Shown: positions 45,432-54,834, counted from the stretch's first letter. The stretch: DNA of 64,000 bases from Hymenobacter polaris (GCF_012927305.1 NZ_JABBGH010000002.1:682001-746000), one strand, 5' to 3'. Made by a program: numbers and translations. Notes: a model not told the origin generated them from the letters alone.

Positions 45432-45660
45432 TTGTTCAGGGTGAAAAATTACGTCGCAGCTGCTGCGCTGCGGCAGCTGGCCCTGGCCTTGGCGGGCGGC
45501 GCGGCCCTAGGCCCAAACGCTGAATTGCCTTGTGGGGGACGCGTTGAAAGCCACTGCCCTCAACCGCTTCGACCTGAGCACCCTGGCCCCCAGTATCTTT
45601 CACTGGCTGGTGCGCACCGGCGACGACTTCACAACCCGTCAGCTTGCCATTGCCAAGTAG
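45432..45660 (+). pseudogene. Decayed T9SS-cargo gene: signal peptide joined to sorting-domain end
   Basis: Two frames carry meaningful pieces. From the GTG near 45441 the frame encodes a signal-like KNYVAAAALRQLALALAGG, ending around 45510. In another frame, 45511-45660 encodes AQTLNCLVGDALKATALNRF, DLSTLAPSIFHWLVRTG and TTRQLAIAK before TAG, which looks like the last strands of a T9SS sorting domain (compare LAPGVYxxRV). The body of the protein is missing, consistent with an internal deletion plus frameshift. The first piece closes within a CCTAGG site. Confidence 0.6.
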
Positions 45661-45688
45661 CCCCTAGGGTGCTTCACCACGCCGACAG

Positions 45689-45721
45689 GCCCCGACAGCG
45701 CTGGTTGCCGGGGGCTTTTTT
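45689..45721 (+). terminator. Stem-loop with T-run after the remnant
   Basis: GCCCC (45689-45693) pairs with GGGGC (45711-45715), followed by six T's. Imperfect stem. Supports the idea that a plus-strand gene once ended here. The flanking non-coding stretches 45243-45431 and 45722-45862 show no other gene. Confidence 0.5.
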
Positions 45722-45862
45722 ATTGCCGCGCCCCGGCCGTTAGCAGCCCAAATCGAATGATTCAGCTAGCGAGCAAAGTAGATTAAACAATGTTTAACTT
45801 GTACCCAGCGTAAGCGGTAATACTTTTGATGTTTTCCCCAGCTCGCGCTTATTTTATTCCGT

Positions 45863-46585
45863 ATGGAGCCATATTCCAGCGTTCCGCTAGCCTCCTTAGA
45901 AGAGCTGCGCCTGCAGGCGCTGCGTCCGTACCAGCTGTACAACACGATGCAGGACGAAACCTTCACCGAGCTTGTGCGCTTGGCGGCCAAGCTGTTTGAA
46001 GTTCCTATTGCAATTATCGCCTTCGTAGAAGAGGAAGAGGTGCGCTTTGGGCTCAACCACGGCCTGGACCCCTCCCTGGACCGCGTGAACCGCTGGGAAA
46101 CCCTGTGCTCGGTGGCGCTGCTGCACGAGTCGGTAAGTGTATTTGAAGACCTAAAGGCCAACCCCTGCGACCTGATAAACAACGTCCTAGTGCGTCGCCT
46201 CGACCTGGGCTTTTACGCGGGCTGCACGCTGCGCACTGCTGCGGGTTATCCTATTGGGGTGCTGTGCGTTATCGACCACCAGGCACGCTCGTTCAGCGAT
46301 ATGCAGAGCGACCTGCTGGAGCGCTTGGCGGCCGTTGTGATGCGTCTGCTCGACCTGCGCCTGCGCCTGCTGCTGCAGCCCACCTGGAACCAGCGGCTAT
46401 GGGCGGCCATCTACGCGCGCATTGAAAGCTCCGTGACGCGCCTTGAAACGCTGGCCGCCCTGGCCCGCTGGGAAGCTGAGCCCGATAGCGAATACGCCCG
46501 CGCCAATCAGCAAGCCGCCCAGGAAGAAATCAAGCGGGTAGTAGACGTGCTGCTGGAGCAAATTCAGGCCGTGCCGGAGGGCTAG
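45863..46585 (+). CDS. Single-domain GAF sensor protein
   Basis: 240 residues. LRPYQLYNTMQDETFTELVRLAAKLFEVPIAIIAFVEEEEVRFG is the typical start of bacterial GAF domains that occur before histidine kinases, and FYAGCTLRTAAGYPIGVLCVID is the conserved end. No output domain is attached; the last 90 residues form a long helix with charged heptads (RLLDLRLRLLLQ...QEEIKRVVDVLLEQIQ). A paralogue with the same layout is at 59100-59825. Ligand and partner are unknown; a partner kinase acting in trans is the likeliest use. Confidence 0.85.
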   Translation: MEPYSSVPLASLEELRLQALRPYQLYNTMQDETFTELVRLAAKLFEVPIAIIAFVEEEEVRFGLNHGLDPSLDRVNRWETLCSVALLHESVSVFEDLKANPCDLINNVLVRRLDLGFYAGCTLRTAAGYPIGVLCVIDHQARSFSDMQSDLLERLAAVVMRLLDLRLRLLLQPTWNQRLWAAIYARIESSVTRLETLAALARWEAEPDSEYARANQQAAQEEIKRVVDVLLEQIQAVPEG

Positions 46586-46605
46586 CCCCTAGGCCCCGCC
46601 GCCGC

Positions 46606-46640
46606 AAAAAGGGCCGCGCTACCCAGCGCGGCCTTTGTGC
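46606..46640. terminator. Bidirectional terminator between GAF gene and ccmF
   Basis: Perfect 9-bp stem (46612-46620 with 46625-46633), loop accc, with A's before and T's after, so it works on both strands for this convergent pair. Confidence 0.8.
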
Positions 46641-46663
46641 TTTTTACTGGCAGTGCAGGCTGC

Positions 46664-49246
46664 CTAGGCCACCGCCACCCGGCCGGCGCTGGCGCTGCCA
46701 GCGGGCTCTTCGGTGGTGGCGCGGGTGGCCGAGCGGCGCTGGCGCATGCTCAGCAGCAGGCCAAAGCCCATGAGCAGCGTGCCGCCCCACAGCAGGTTGA
46801 TGAAGGGCTTCTCGGTGGCTTTGAGGATGATGTAGTCCTTGGGCGCCGTGCTCACGCCGAAGGTAAACTTGCCCTTGGTGGGGTCAATCTGGTCGAGGGT
46901 GATGCGCAAACCAAGGTCGTCAATCTCCTCGGGCACGCGGCCGATTTCGCGGTTGCGCACCAGGAAAACCGGGTGGGCGTGGTACTGCCGGCCCTTCTCG
47001 CCGGTGATAATCATGTCGGCCTGCAGGGCAATGTCGCCGGGCTCCAGTTTGATGCCGGGTACCTCGTGGGCCTGCTCGATGGCCCGGAACACGGCGAAGT
47101 AATCGTTTAAAAATAGCGTGTCGCCCACGGCCAGCGAGTGGGCCAGGGCCGGGCCCCAGGGCGTAGCCTTGCGCGGGTCGGGCACCGACGAGATGTGCGA
47201 GTAGATATCGTGGTCCCAGAAGCGCTGCAGCGCCGGCGAGGCCAGGATGCCGCCCATCTCCTCGTTGACCTGGGCCCTCGGGTAGAGCGTAAACTGCTGC
47301 CTGGACTTCTGGTCCTGGTAATCGACGCGGTAGTAGGTATTCTCGGGCCGGATGCCGAGCGTGTCGCCAGTGTGAAAGTAGACCTTGCCCGCCGCGCTGA
47401 TGTCGCCCCGCGCCACGGCCTTGTACTCGTCGTCGGTGCGGTAGATGAGGTTGGTATTCACGTACTCGGGCACGCCCGGCACGTCCAGATACTGGCCGCT
47501 GTAAGTCACGTTGTAGCCGTTCATGGTGCCCTGCTCGTTGCGCCACAGCAGCACGTTGTCGGCGTTCTCCTGGTCGTTCATCTCGCGCGAAATGAGCTTG
47601 CCGGTGCTGTTGCGCGAAATCACGCTGCTGTAGCCCGCCGAGGCCAGCATGCCGAGCAGCATTAGGGCCACGCCCAGGTGGGCCACCGCGCCGCCCGACA
47701 GCTGCACCCGCCGCCGCCACAGCCCAAAGAGCGTACTGGCGTTGGCCAGCACGCCAAACAAGCCGGCCAGCGTCAGCACCACGTAGGGCGCCGTCATGGT
47801 GTGGCCGAAGTAGCGCGTGAGCAGCACCACCAGCGCCGTGCCCAGCAAAGCCAGCATAGTGGGGAAAGCCAGCGCGTTAATCACCGTTTCGCGGTCGTTG
47901 CGCTGCCACCACAGCACCTGCGCCACGCCCGAAATCAACCCGATGAGTACCCCAAACCACAGCTGAATGCGCGTGTAGTGCTGAATCTGGTCGGCCGGCA
48001 AGGCCAGGTTTGACTTGATGTGCAGGAAACCCAGGAAGGCATTGTATACCGGAATGCTGGTGGTGACCACCACCTGGAAGGCGGCCAGGCACAGCACCGT
48101 GGCGCCCACAAACACCCACAGCTCGGGGCTGTAGCCATCCAGTTCCTTCTGCGAAACCGGGATGGTCTTCCAGCGGGCCACTAGCAGGCCAACGGCCCCT
48201 AGGGTAAAAAAGCCCAGGTAAATGAGCAGCTGGCCGCTCAGGCCCAGGTCGGTGAACGAGTGCACCGAGGCGTTGCCCAGCACGCCGCTCCGGGTGAGGA
48301 AAGTGGCGTACAGGACCAGCACGAACGTGCTCACTACCAGCACGAAGGCCGTGCGCAGGCCCGTGCGGCGCCGCTGCCACAGCACCATGCCGTGCAGCGC
48401 CGCTATCAGCACCAGCCACGGAATGTAGACCGCGTTTTCCACCGGGTCCCAGTTCCAGTAGCCACCGAAGTTCAGGGTTTCGTAGGCCCAGTAGGCGCCC
48501 ATCATGATGCCCACGCCCAGCACCGCACCCCCTAGGGCCGTCCAGGGCAGGGCGGGCTTCACCCAAGTGGTTAGCTCCTTTTTCCAGAGGCCCGCGATGG
48601 CGAAGGCAAATGGCACTAGCGTGAGCGCAAAGCCCAGAAACAGCGTGGGCGGGTGAATCACCATCCAGTAGTTCTGCAGCAGGGCGTTGAGGCCGTTGCC
48701 GTCCTTGGGCACGAAGTTGGGCTGGGTTTGCCACACGGGCAGGTCGCTCATAAACTCGCGCAGCAGCATGAAGGGCGACGAGCCTACCTTGGTGCCGCCA
48801 ATGACGACGCCCAAAATCATGCTGACCAGGAAGGCCTGCACGGCGGCAAACACGGCCAGCACCGGCGCCTCCCACTTGCGGTTGAACACCATAATGCCCA
48901 GGCCGAGCACCACTTGCCAGAAAATCCAGAGCAGGAATGAGCCTTCCTGGCCTTCCCAGAAGCAGGAAATCATGTACTGCACCGGTAGGTGGTTGCTGCT
49001 GTGGCTCCAGGCGTAGTAGTACTCGTAGCGGTGGGCGTGGATGATGTTGAACAGCGCGCCCACCACCGTGAGCACCGCCGCGCCGTGCACGAAAAACGCG
49101 CCCCGGCCCAGCCGCAGCCAGCTGGCGTCGGCCTCGCCCAAGGCGCGGCCCCGCGCCGCCTGAAAGTAGGCGTAGGCCGCCACGGCCGCCGCCACAAAGG
49201 CCACAATCACGCCGGCCTGGCCTAAGTTTCCGATAAATAGATTCAC
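46664..49246 (-). CDS. ccmF: Cytochrome c heme lyase CcmF (CcsA/NrfE type)
   Basis: 860 residues, starting at GTG (MNLFIGNLGQAGVIVAFVAA). About 14 helices; the heme-handling tryptophan motif is FGGYWNWDPVENA, with conserved histidine segments YEYYYAWSHSSNHLP and MVIHPPTLFLGF. A large periplasmic domain sits before the last helix (LLWGGTLLMGFGLLLSM). With CcmH or CcmI it attaches heme from CcmE to CxxCH of apocytochromes. It is about 24 kb from ccmBCDE, whereas these genes are commonly contiguous. A -7 element lies 19 bp upstream, giving a very short leader. Confidence 0.94.
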   Translation of the reverse strand: MNLFIGNLGQAGVIVAFVAAAVAAYAYFQAARGRALGEADASWLRLGRGAFFVHGAAVLTVVGALFNIIHAHRYEYYYAWSHSSNHLPVQYMISCFWEGQEGSFLLWIFWQVVLGLGIMVFNRKWEAPVLAVFAAVQAFLVSMILGVVIGGTKVGSSPFMLLREFMSDLPVWQTQPNFVPKDGNGLNALLQNYWMVIHPPTLFLGFALTLVPFAFAIAGLWKKELTTWVKPALPWTALGGAVLGVGIMMGAYWAYETLNFGGYWNWDPVENAVYIPWLVLIAALHGMVLWQRRRTGLRTAFVLVVSTFVLVLYATFLTRSGVLGNASVHSFTDLGLSGQLLIYLGFFTLGAVGLLVARWKTIPVSQKELDGYSPELWVFVGATVLCLAAFQVVVTTSIPVYNAFLGFLHIKSNLALPADQIQHYTRIQLWFGVLIGLISGVAQVLWWQRNDRETVINALAFPTMLALLGTALVVLLTRYFGHTMTAPYVVLTLAGLFGVLANASTLFGLWRRRVQLSGGAVAHLGVALMLLGMLASAGYSSVISRNSTGKLISREMNDQENADNVLLWRNEQGTMNGYNVTYSGQYLDVPGVPEYVNTNLIYRTDDEYKAVARGDISAAGKVYFHTGDTLGIRPENTYYRVDYQDQKSRQQFTLYPRAQVNEEMGGILASPALQRFWDHDIYSHISSVPDPRKATPWGPALAHSLAVGDTLFLNDYFAVFRAIEQAHEVPGIKLEPGDIALQADMIITGEKGRQYHAHPVFLVRNREIGRVPEEIDDLGLRITLDQIDPTKGKFTFGVSTAPKDYIILKATEKPFINLLWGGTLLMGFGLLLSMRQRRSATRATTEEPAGSASAGRVAVA

Positions 49247-49264
49247 GAGCTACTGGTTTTTTGG

Positions 49265-49272
49265 CAAAGGTA
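49265..49272 (-). promoter_or_regulatory. -7 element TACCTTTG upstream of ccmF
   Basis: Exact match on the minus strand, ending 18 bases before the GTG start, so the leader would be only about a dozen bases. No -33 element seen. Confidence 0.55.
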
Positions 49273-49276
49273 CCGC

Positions 49277-50464
49277 CTAATAAGTAGGGATGCTGAGCGG
49301 CAGCAGCAGGTGGTCGCGGGTGGGCACGCCGCGGGGCGGGCGGCACTCAATGTCCACCTCCACTTGGCGCAGGCCGGCATCGAGCCAGGCCTGGGCGTAG
49401 AGGCGGCCCCGGCTGGCTTGGGCCGGCTCGTTGGTAAGCGCGAAGCGGCGCAACAGGTTCCCGGTGCCGGGCGTGCTGATGCGAATAGTGAGGTAGGCGC
49501 CCCTAGGGTAGCGGGCCAGCGGCAAGTCCAGAAACGTGACGCCGTCGGGCACCGCGCCGGGCATAATGGGCCGCAGCCGCGAGTAGCTCACCCACTGCTG
49601 GCGCAGCAGCACCGGCGGGGCGGCGGGGTCGTCGCTTTCGGCCACTATCTGGTAGAGGTAATTGCCGGGCGCGGGCAGCGTGTCGGTGAGGGCATAGTCG
49701 GTGCGGTGCTGCCCTAGGGTGTTGCGCCCTACTAGCAGGCGCCCCACCTCGCGGGTGCGAAACGCGCGCTGCTCGCGCCGCAGCACCCGGCACTGCTGCA
49801 CGCCGGCCAGCGAGTCGGGCAGCTGCCAGGCTAGCGTGACAACGCGGCTGCTGGTGGGTGGGCCCTGGGGCACCGCCGGAACCGGCACCACCGGCAGGCC
49901 CCGCGCCCGGCCGCTTACTTGCAGCGTGAAGCCGCAAAAATCATTCAGGTAGCCGTCCACATCAAGCAGGTAGGGCTGGCTGGCGCGCAGATTGGGCAGC
50001 GGCACGTACAAATCGTCCTGGGTGCCGAGCGAGGCGCAGGCCAAGATGCGGTACGTGGCGGGCTGGCAGGGCGTGCCGGTGAGGGCCACCAGCTGCACGC
50101 CGCGTACGTCGCGGCACCGCTGCTGGCCGATATTCACGTAGTAGGTGCCGTCGGCGGGCGGCCGAAACTCAAACCACTGGTCGTTGTGATACTCGATGCA
50201 CTTGCCGGTGAGGCGCTCATCTACGCAGCTCCACTGCACGGTGCAGCCGGCCGTGCTCGAGGTAATCACCTCCTCGGCTTGCACCTGGCGGCGGTTTTCG
50301 ATGTTATCGTTGAGCACTTGGGCCGCGGCCGGGTGCCCTAGGGCCACGGCCAGGCCCAGCCCGCGCCCTAGGCCCCCAATCGGGCCAAAACGCCTGGCCC
50401 TGCCCACGCTGGTGCGGCCCGCCGGGCCCCACTTGCTGAGTGCGCGTTTTTTGTTGCTAAACAC
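49277..50464 (-). CDS. Cysteine-rich secreted protein of unknown function
   Basis: 395 residues, opening with GTG. A basic leader precedes a hydrophobic stretch (GLGRGLGLAVALGHPAAAQ) that looks like a signal peptide; a later start would fit better, but no ATG is available. The first half has several cysteines in short patterns (GCTVQWSCVDERLTGKC, QQRCRD, TPCQP, ILACAS, DFCGF), suggesting disulfides outside the cytoplasm. The second half holds a fibronectin-III-like segment (PPTSSRVVTLAWQLPDSLAG to YLYQIVAESDDPA). No sorting domain is seen. I do not recognise the family. It ends 31 bp before ccmF on the same strand. Confidence 0.7.
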   Translation of the reverse strand: MFSNKKRALSKWGPAGRTSVGRARRFGPIGGLGRGLGLAVALGHPAAAQVLNDNIENRRQVQAEEVITSSTAGCTVQWSCVDERLTGKCIEYHNDQWFEFRPPADGTYYVNIGQQRCRDVRGVQLVALTGTPCQPATYRILACASLGTQDDLYVPLPNLRASQPYLLDVDGYLNDFCGFTLQVSGRARGLPVVPVPAVPQGPPTSSRVVTLAWQLPDSLAGVQQCRVLRREQRAFRTREVGRLLVGRNTLGQHRTDYALTDTLPAPGNYLYQIVAESDDPAAPPVLLRQQWVSYSRLRPIMPGAVPDGVTFLDLPLARYPRGAYLTIRISTPGTGNLLRRFALTNEPAQASRGRLYAQAWLDAGLRQVEVDIECRPPRGVPTRDHLLLPLSIPTY

Positions 50465-50542
50465 TTGATTTTGCTAAAGTTGCCTTTTTATTTTCTTGGT
50501 TATTTTGCCGGCTAATTCTTCGCCAGCTTATTTCGCTCACCC

Positions 50543-53368
50543 ATGAACGTGCCCGCAGCCCCCGCTTCTTCCGCGGCGGAAAGTACGCCCGGCTCGCCCG
50601 CTGCCTTCGCCCAGCTGGCACACGAGTTGCAGCTGGCCCGCGCCGAGGCCAGCGCCGCCCGCCAGCAGCTCGGCGCCCTCATCAACCACCTGCGCGAAGG
50701 CTTGCTGCTGATTGACGGCACGCAGCACGTGGTGCTGGTAAACGAGCAGCTGTGCGTATTATTTGGGGTGCCCGAGCCCCCCAGCTACTGGGTAGGGCGA
50801 CCGCTGACCGAGCTGATTGAGCGAGTGCGCAAGCAAATGGCCGACGTGGCCGCCTACGATGCCAGCGTTGCCCACCTGCTTACGCAGCCGCAAGACGACT
50901 TCCACACCCACAACCAGCTGCCCCTGCGCGACGGCCGCGTGCTGGAGCGCGATACGCTGAGCGTGCGCCTGGAAAGCGGGCCCGGCTGGCTGCTGACCTA
51001 CCGCGACATTACGGCGCGCCTCGCCGCCGAGCAGGAGCGCGACCGGCAGCGCCAGTTTTACGAAACCGTGCTCGATGAGCTACCCGTGGAAGTAGCCGTG
51101 CTCGACGAGCACTTTCGCTACGTGTATGCCAACCACCAGGCCGAGCCCGACCCCGAAAAGCGGGCCTGGCTGCTGGATGGCCACACGGTGCTGGAGTTTT
51201 GCGAGCGCTACGGCTACCCCTTGAGCTTGGCCGAGCACCGGCGCCGCATGTTTGCCGAGGCCGAAACCAGCAGCCAGCCCGTGTTTTGGGACGACCATAC
51301 CCCTAGGCCCGACGGCGACCTGGTGCACCAGCGCCAGTTTAAGCTGCTGAGCGGGGCCGGCCAGCCCGGCCGCCCTTACATGCTGGGCGCCGGCCTCGAC
51401 GTGACGGCCCGGGTGCGGGCCGAGGAGCGCAGCCAGCGCAGCGAGGCCGCCGTGCGCGAGCAGCAGGCTTTTATGGAGCAGGTATTCGACACCACGCCCA
51501 GCGCCATTTTTGTGCGCGATACGGCGGGCCGCCTGCTGTTTAGCAACTTTATGATGGCTGAGCTGGCCGCCCAGCTCGGCCGGCCCGGCACAATGCCCGC
51601 AGCCGGGCACCCCTGGCACTCGGCCACCGACGCTGCCGTGCTGGCTACCGGCCAGGAGCTGGTGACGGAAGATACCCTGGCGCTGGCCAGCGGCGAGCGG
51701 CGCTGGTACCATACCGTGCGCCGCCTGCTCGAGCGCCCCGATGGCAGCCGCCAGGTGCTGGGGGTCAGCACCGACATCACCGACCTGAAGGCCGCCCAGC
51801 TAGCGGCCGAGGCCGCCGCCCAAGCCCGCGAAAACTTTCTGGCCAATATGAGCCACGAGATTCGCACGCCCATGAACGGGGTGCTGGGCATTGCGGGCCT
51901 GCTGGCCAAAACCAGCCTCACGCCGCAGCAGCAGGACTACGTGCGCACCATCCGCAGCTCGGGCAGCCACCTGCTCAACTTGCTGAACGACGTGCTTGAC
52001 GTGGCCAAAATCAACTCGGGTAAGCTCGAGCTAGAACGCATTCCCTTCGAGTTGCTCGACTCGGTGGGGCAAGCCGTGGCGCCCCTGGCCCTGCAAGCCG
52101 AGGAAAAGGGCCTGGCTTTCCGCTACGAGCGCCCCCCGCAGGCGGCGGCCTGGGTGCTGAGCGACCCGTTTCGCCTCAACCAGGTGCTCATCAACCTGCT
52201 GGCCAACGCCATTAAGTTTACGGAGCGCGGCAGCGTGGCCCTGCAAGTGAGCCTGGTGGCCGAGCTGCCGGCCCTGCGCATCGTGCGCTTCGAGGTGCAC
52301 GACACGGGCATTGGCATCAAGCCCGAGGCCCTAGGGCGCATTTTCGACAGCTTTGCCCAGGCCTACGCCGATACCACCCGCCGCTTTGGGGGCACCGGGC
52401 TGGGCCTCACCATCAGCCAGGCGCTGGTGACGCAGCTGGGCGGCGAGCTGGCCGTGGCCAGCGACTATGGCCGGGGCAGCACCTTCAGCTTTACGCTGCC
52501 GCTGCCGGTGGCCGCCGCCCCGGCGCCCGGCCAGCACCCCAGCACCCTGGCCGACGGCCTGCTGCGCGGCACCCGCATGCTGATAGCCGAAGACAACGAC
52601 GTAAACCGCTTGGTGGCCAGCCTGCACCTGCGCCACTGGGGCGTGGAAGTGGCGGAGGCCGTGGATGGCCTGGCCGCCCTGCACTGCCTCGAGCAAAGCC
52701 ACTACGACGTGGTACTGATGGACATTCAGATGCCCGGCCTCAACGGCCTGGAGGTGACGCGCCAGCTGCGCCGCCTACCCGACCCGCAGCGCGCTACCAC
52801 GCCCGTGCTGGCCCTCACCGCCAACGCCTTTCGCAGCGACAACGAGAAGTACCTGGCCGCTGGCCTCAACGACTACCTGGCCAAGCCCTTCGCCGAGCAA
52901 GACCTGTATGCCAAGCTGGTAGGGCTGCTGCGCCAACCCGCGCCCCCGCTGCCAGCGGGCGAGTTGCTGCCGCCCGCCCCAGCCCCGGCAGCCACCCCCG
53001 CTGCCGCCAGCAGCACCTACGACCTAGGCCGCGTGCGGCAGGAAGCGAAGGGCCAGGAGGTTTTTGTGGCGCGCATGGTGCGGGCATTTTTGAACAGCAC
53101 CCCGCCCAAGCTGCGCGAGCTGCAAGCCGCCGCCGCCGCCCGCGACTGGCCCCGCGTGGCCGAGGTGGCGCACTTTCTGAAGCCCAACCTGCAGCTGCTG
53201 GCCGTGCGCGCGGCCCTAGGCCCCGTGCAGGCCCTCGACGAGCTAACCGCGCCGGTAGACGAAGCCCTGGGCCAAAGCTTGGTAACCCAACTGATGCAGG
53301 CCGTGGAAGCAGCCATGCGCGAGCTGGCGGCCGAAACGGCGGCCGCACCGGATGCAGATACCGCGTAG
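50543..53368 (+). CDS. Multi-PAS hybrid histidine kinase with receiver and Hpt domains
   Basis: 941 residues, no membrane helices, so probably cytoplasmic. Order: a coiled coil, three PAS/PAC modules (near 50-160, 175-290, 310-425; the last ends VLGVSTDITDLKAA), a HisKA domain with phospho-acceptor His438 (NMSHEIRTPMNGVLG), an HATPase with N box (LINLLANAIKF), G1 (DTGIGI) and G2 (GTGLGLTIS), a receiver with Asp727 (VVLMDIQMPGLNG), and a C-terminal Hpt with candidate His877 (VAHFLKPN). It can run a full phosphorelay in one chain. It converges on a LytTR regulator 18 bp away, a plausible but unproven target. Confidence 0.94.
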   Translation: MNVPAAPASSAAESTPGSPAAFAQLAHELQLARAEASAARQQLGALINHLREGLLLIDGTQHVVLVNEQLCVLFGVPEPPSYWVGRPLTELIERVRKQMADVAAYDASVAHLLTQPQDDFHTHNQLPLRDGRVLERDTLSVRLESGPGWLLTYRDITARLAAEQERDRQRQFYETVLDELPVEVAVLDEHFRYVYANHQAEPDPEKRAWLLDGHTVLEFCERYGYPLSLAEHRRRMFAEAETSSQPVFWDDHTPRPDGDLVHQRQFKLLSGAGQPGRPYMLGAGLDVTARVRAEERSQRSEAAVREQQAFMEQVFDTTPSAIFVRDTAGRLLFSNFMMAELAAQLGRPGTMPAAGHPWHSATDAAVLATGQELVTEDTLALASGERRWYHTVRRLLERPDGSRQVLGVSTDITDLKAAQLAAEAAAQARENFLANMSHEIRTPMNGVLGIAGLLAKTSLTPQQQDYVRTIRSSGSHLLNLLNDVLDVAKINSGKLELERIPFELLDSVGQAVAPLALQAEEKGLAFRYERPPQAAAWVLSDPFRLNQVLINLLANAIKFTERGSVALQVSLVAELPALRIVRFEVHDTGIGIKPEALGRIFDSFAQAYADTTRRFGGTGLGLTISQALVTQLGGELAVASDYGRGSTFSFTLPLPVAAAPAPGQHPSTLADGLLRGTRMLIAEDNDVNRLVASLHLRHWGVEVAEAVDGLAALHCLEQSHYDVVLMDIQMPGLNGLEVTRQLRRLPDPQRATTPVLALTANAFRSDNEKYLAAGLNDYLAKPFAEQDLYAKLVGLLRQPAPPLPAGELLPPAPAPAATPAAASSTYDLGRVRQEAKGQEVFVARMVRAFLNSTPPKLRELQAAAAARDWPRVAEVAHFLKPNLQLLAVRAALGPVQALDELTAPVDEALGQSLVTQLMQAVEAAMRELAAETAAAPDADTA

Positions 53369-53386
53369 CAGCCTGGCAGCCAGGCG

Positions 53387-54145
53387 CTAAAGGCCCCGTA
53401 GCCGGCGAAAAAAGCTTTCCTGGTACGCCTTGGCTACGGGAATGCGGTAGCCGCCGGGCAGCACCAGCTGGTTGTCTTCCACCGCCTCTACCTGGCGCGA
53501 GTTGACGATGTAAGAGCGGTGCACCCGCGCGAAGTGGCTGAACGGCAGCCGCTCCTCAAACACCTTGAGGGTGGAGTACACAATGTGCTTGTGCTTGGCC
53601 GTCACCAGCACCGAGTACACCGACATGGCCTCGATGTACAGCACCTCGTCGAAGTTGACGCGGGTCAGCCGGTTGTTTATCTTCAGAAACAGCGTGTTGC
53701 CCTCGGGGCCGAAGGTAGGCTCGGAGCCCCCGGCGGGCAGGCTGGGCGCGGCCGGCGTCTGGGGACCGCGCCGCGCCCGAATGCGGTCAACGGTGCGGCT
53801 GAAGCGGGCGTAGTCGAGCGGCTTCACCAGGTAGTCAGCTACTTGCAGCTCGAAAGCGTCCAGGGCGTAGTCGCGGTGCGTGGTTACGAGCACCACCTCG
53901 GGCTGGGGCTCAGGCAGAATGCGCACCAATTCGAGGCCCGTTAGCTCGGGCATCGTAATGTCGAGCAGCAGCAAGTCGGCCAGGTGGCCCGCGCGGAAAT
54001 AATTAAGACAAGTGATGCCATCCGGAAAGCTGCCCGCTAGGGTGAGCCCATCGGTCATGCCGATGTAATGCTCCAGCGTAAGCCGGTTCATTTCATTATC
54101 ATCGGCGATAACGCAAGCCAGCGGGAAGGCAAAAGGAGTGCTCAT
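53387..54145 (-). CDS. LytTR family response regulator
   Basis: 252 residues from the ATG at 54145, which matches the receiver start (MSTPFAFPLACVIADDNEMN); the frame extends upstream to 54190 without support. The receiver has the acidic pair DD, a phospho-acceptor Asp in LLLLDITMPELTG, and VKPLDY. The LytTR DNA-binding domain runs from NTLFLKINNRLTRVNFDEVLYIEA to FARVHRSYIVNSRQVEAVE. It should regulate transcription in response to a kinase; in Bacteroidota these are often paired with LytS/YpdA-type kinases, which are absent here. It is convergent with the hybrid kinase. Confidence 0.94.
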   Translation of the reverse strand: MSTPFAFPLACVIADDNEMNRLTLEHYIGMTDGLTLAGSFPDGITCLNYFRAGHLADLLLLDITMPELTGLELVRILPEPQPEVVLVTTHRDYALDAFELQVADYLVKPLDYARFSRTVDRIRARRGPQTPAAPSLPAGGSEPTFGPEGNTLFLKINNRLTRVNFDEVLYIEAMSVYSVLVTAKHKHIVYSTLKVFEERLPFSHFARVHRSYIVNSRQVEAVEDNQLVLPGGYRIPVAKAYQESFFRRLRGL

Positions 54146-54802
54146 CAGGTAAGATGACCCAAAAGAACGCAACTCCGCCCTTCTTTCCAACTATTGGACT
54201 CGCCGTCGCCGACTGGTACTCGGCTTGCCGCTGCTAAAATCCTCACCGCAGTGGCCTGGCGCAGCACCTGCCGAAACTTCTTTTTTGGCAGGTCAGGCCG
54301 CTCGTCTAGGCCCGCTCTATTATTTGGACTTAAGCGTCACACTAAATCAAGAGAAGTTACCGAAAACTATTTGGGAAACCTGCTAATGGTCATGCGGATG
54401 AGTTTTCTTAACTTTCTAAGCAGCTTCAATGAGGTAATCCCTTGCGGATTACCAAAATAAACTTCACGGTTTTAGCTGGCTCAGTAGCTGCTGCCCGGGC
54501 CTGGGTGGCTCACCAGCTAAGCCCGGAATACGGAATAGTATACTGGCTGGGCTGCTGGCTATAGGGGCAACAGCCCAGGTTATTAATTCATTAAAATATC
54601 CTGTTGCGGCGCGCCCGGCACCCGGTTTTTGGCAAGATGGCCTTCGTGGGGATGGCACTCAAAGGCGGGTTAGCTGGCGCGGCGCTTGGCTACTAGCGCA
54701 AGCTGCCGGCTGGTAGCACCTAACTGCCTATGGTAGTTAGGCTTGCGGGCGACAGTAATTCAGGTTAGCAGGATGGGCTGGCTCCTAGGCCCCTATTTTT
54801 TA
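54146..54802. other. Intergenic stretch without a recognisable gene
   Basis: About 650 bp of lower-GC sequence between the divergent LytTR and lysine-rich genes. Short open frames here have no protein-like composition. A small hairpin (ggtaatcc-cttgc-ggattacc, 54433-54453) is the only structure seen. Confidence 0.6.
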
Positions 54803-54834
54803 CTTGTGTGGGCAGCCGCCCCGGCCTATTTTTG
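54803..54834 (+). promoter_or_regulatory. Promoter for the lysine-rich secreted protein
   Basis: CTTG (54803-54806), 20 bases, then TATTTTTG (54827-54834). This is the best -33/-7 pair in the window. The predicted leader before the ATG at 54862 is about 20 nt. Confidence 0.7.

Noticed and set aside
47877..49346. 489-codon open frame overlapping ccmF on the same strand
   Set aside because: Arg/Pro/Gly/Ala-rich translation in a shifted frame of ccmF; no recognisable domain.
50462..50464. GTG start of the cysteine-rich protein as certain
   Set aside because: The basic leader is long for a signal peptide; the start is kept only because no better codon is visible.
54194..54658. Short open frames in the LytTR/lysine-rich gap
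   Set aside because: No protein-like composition, start context or homology; treated as non-coding.
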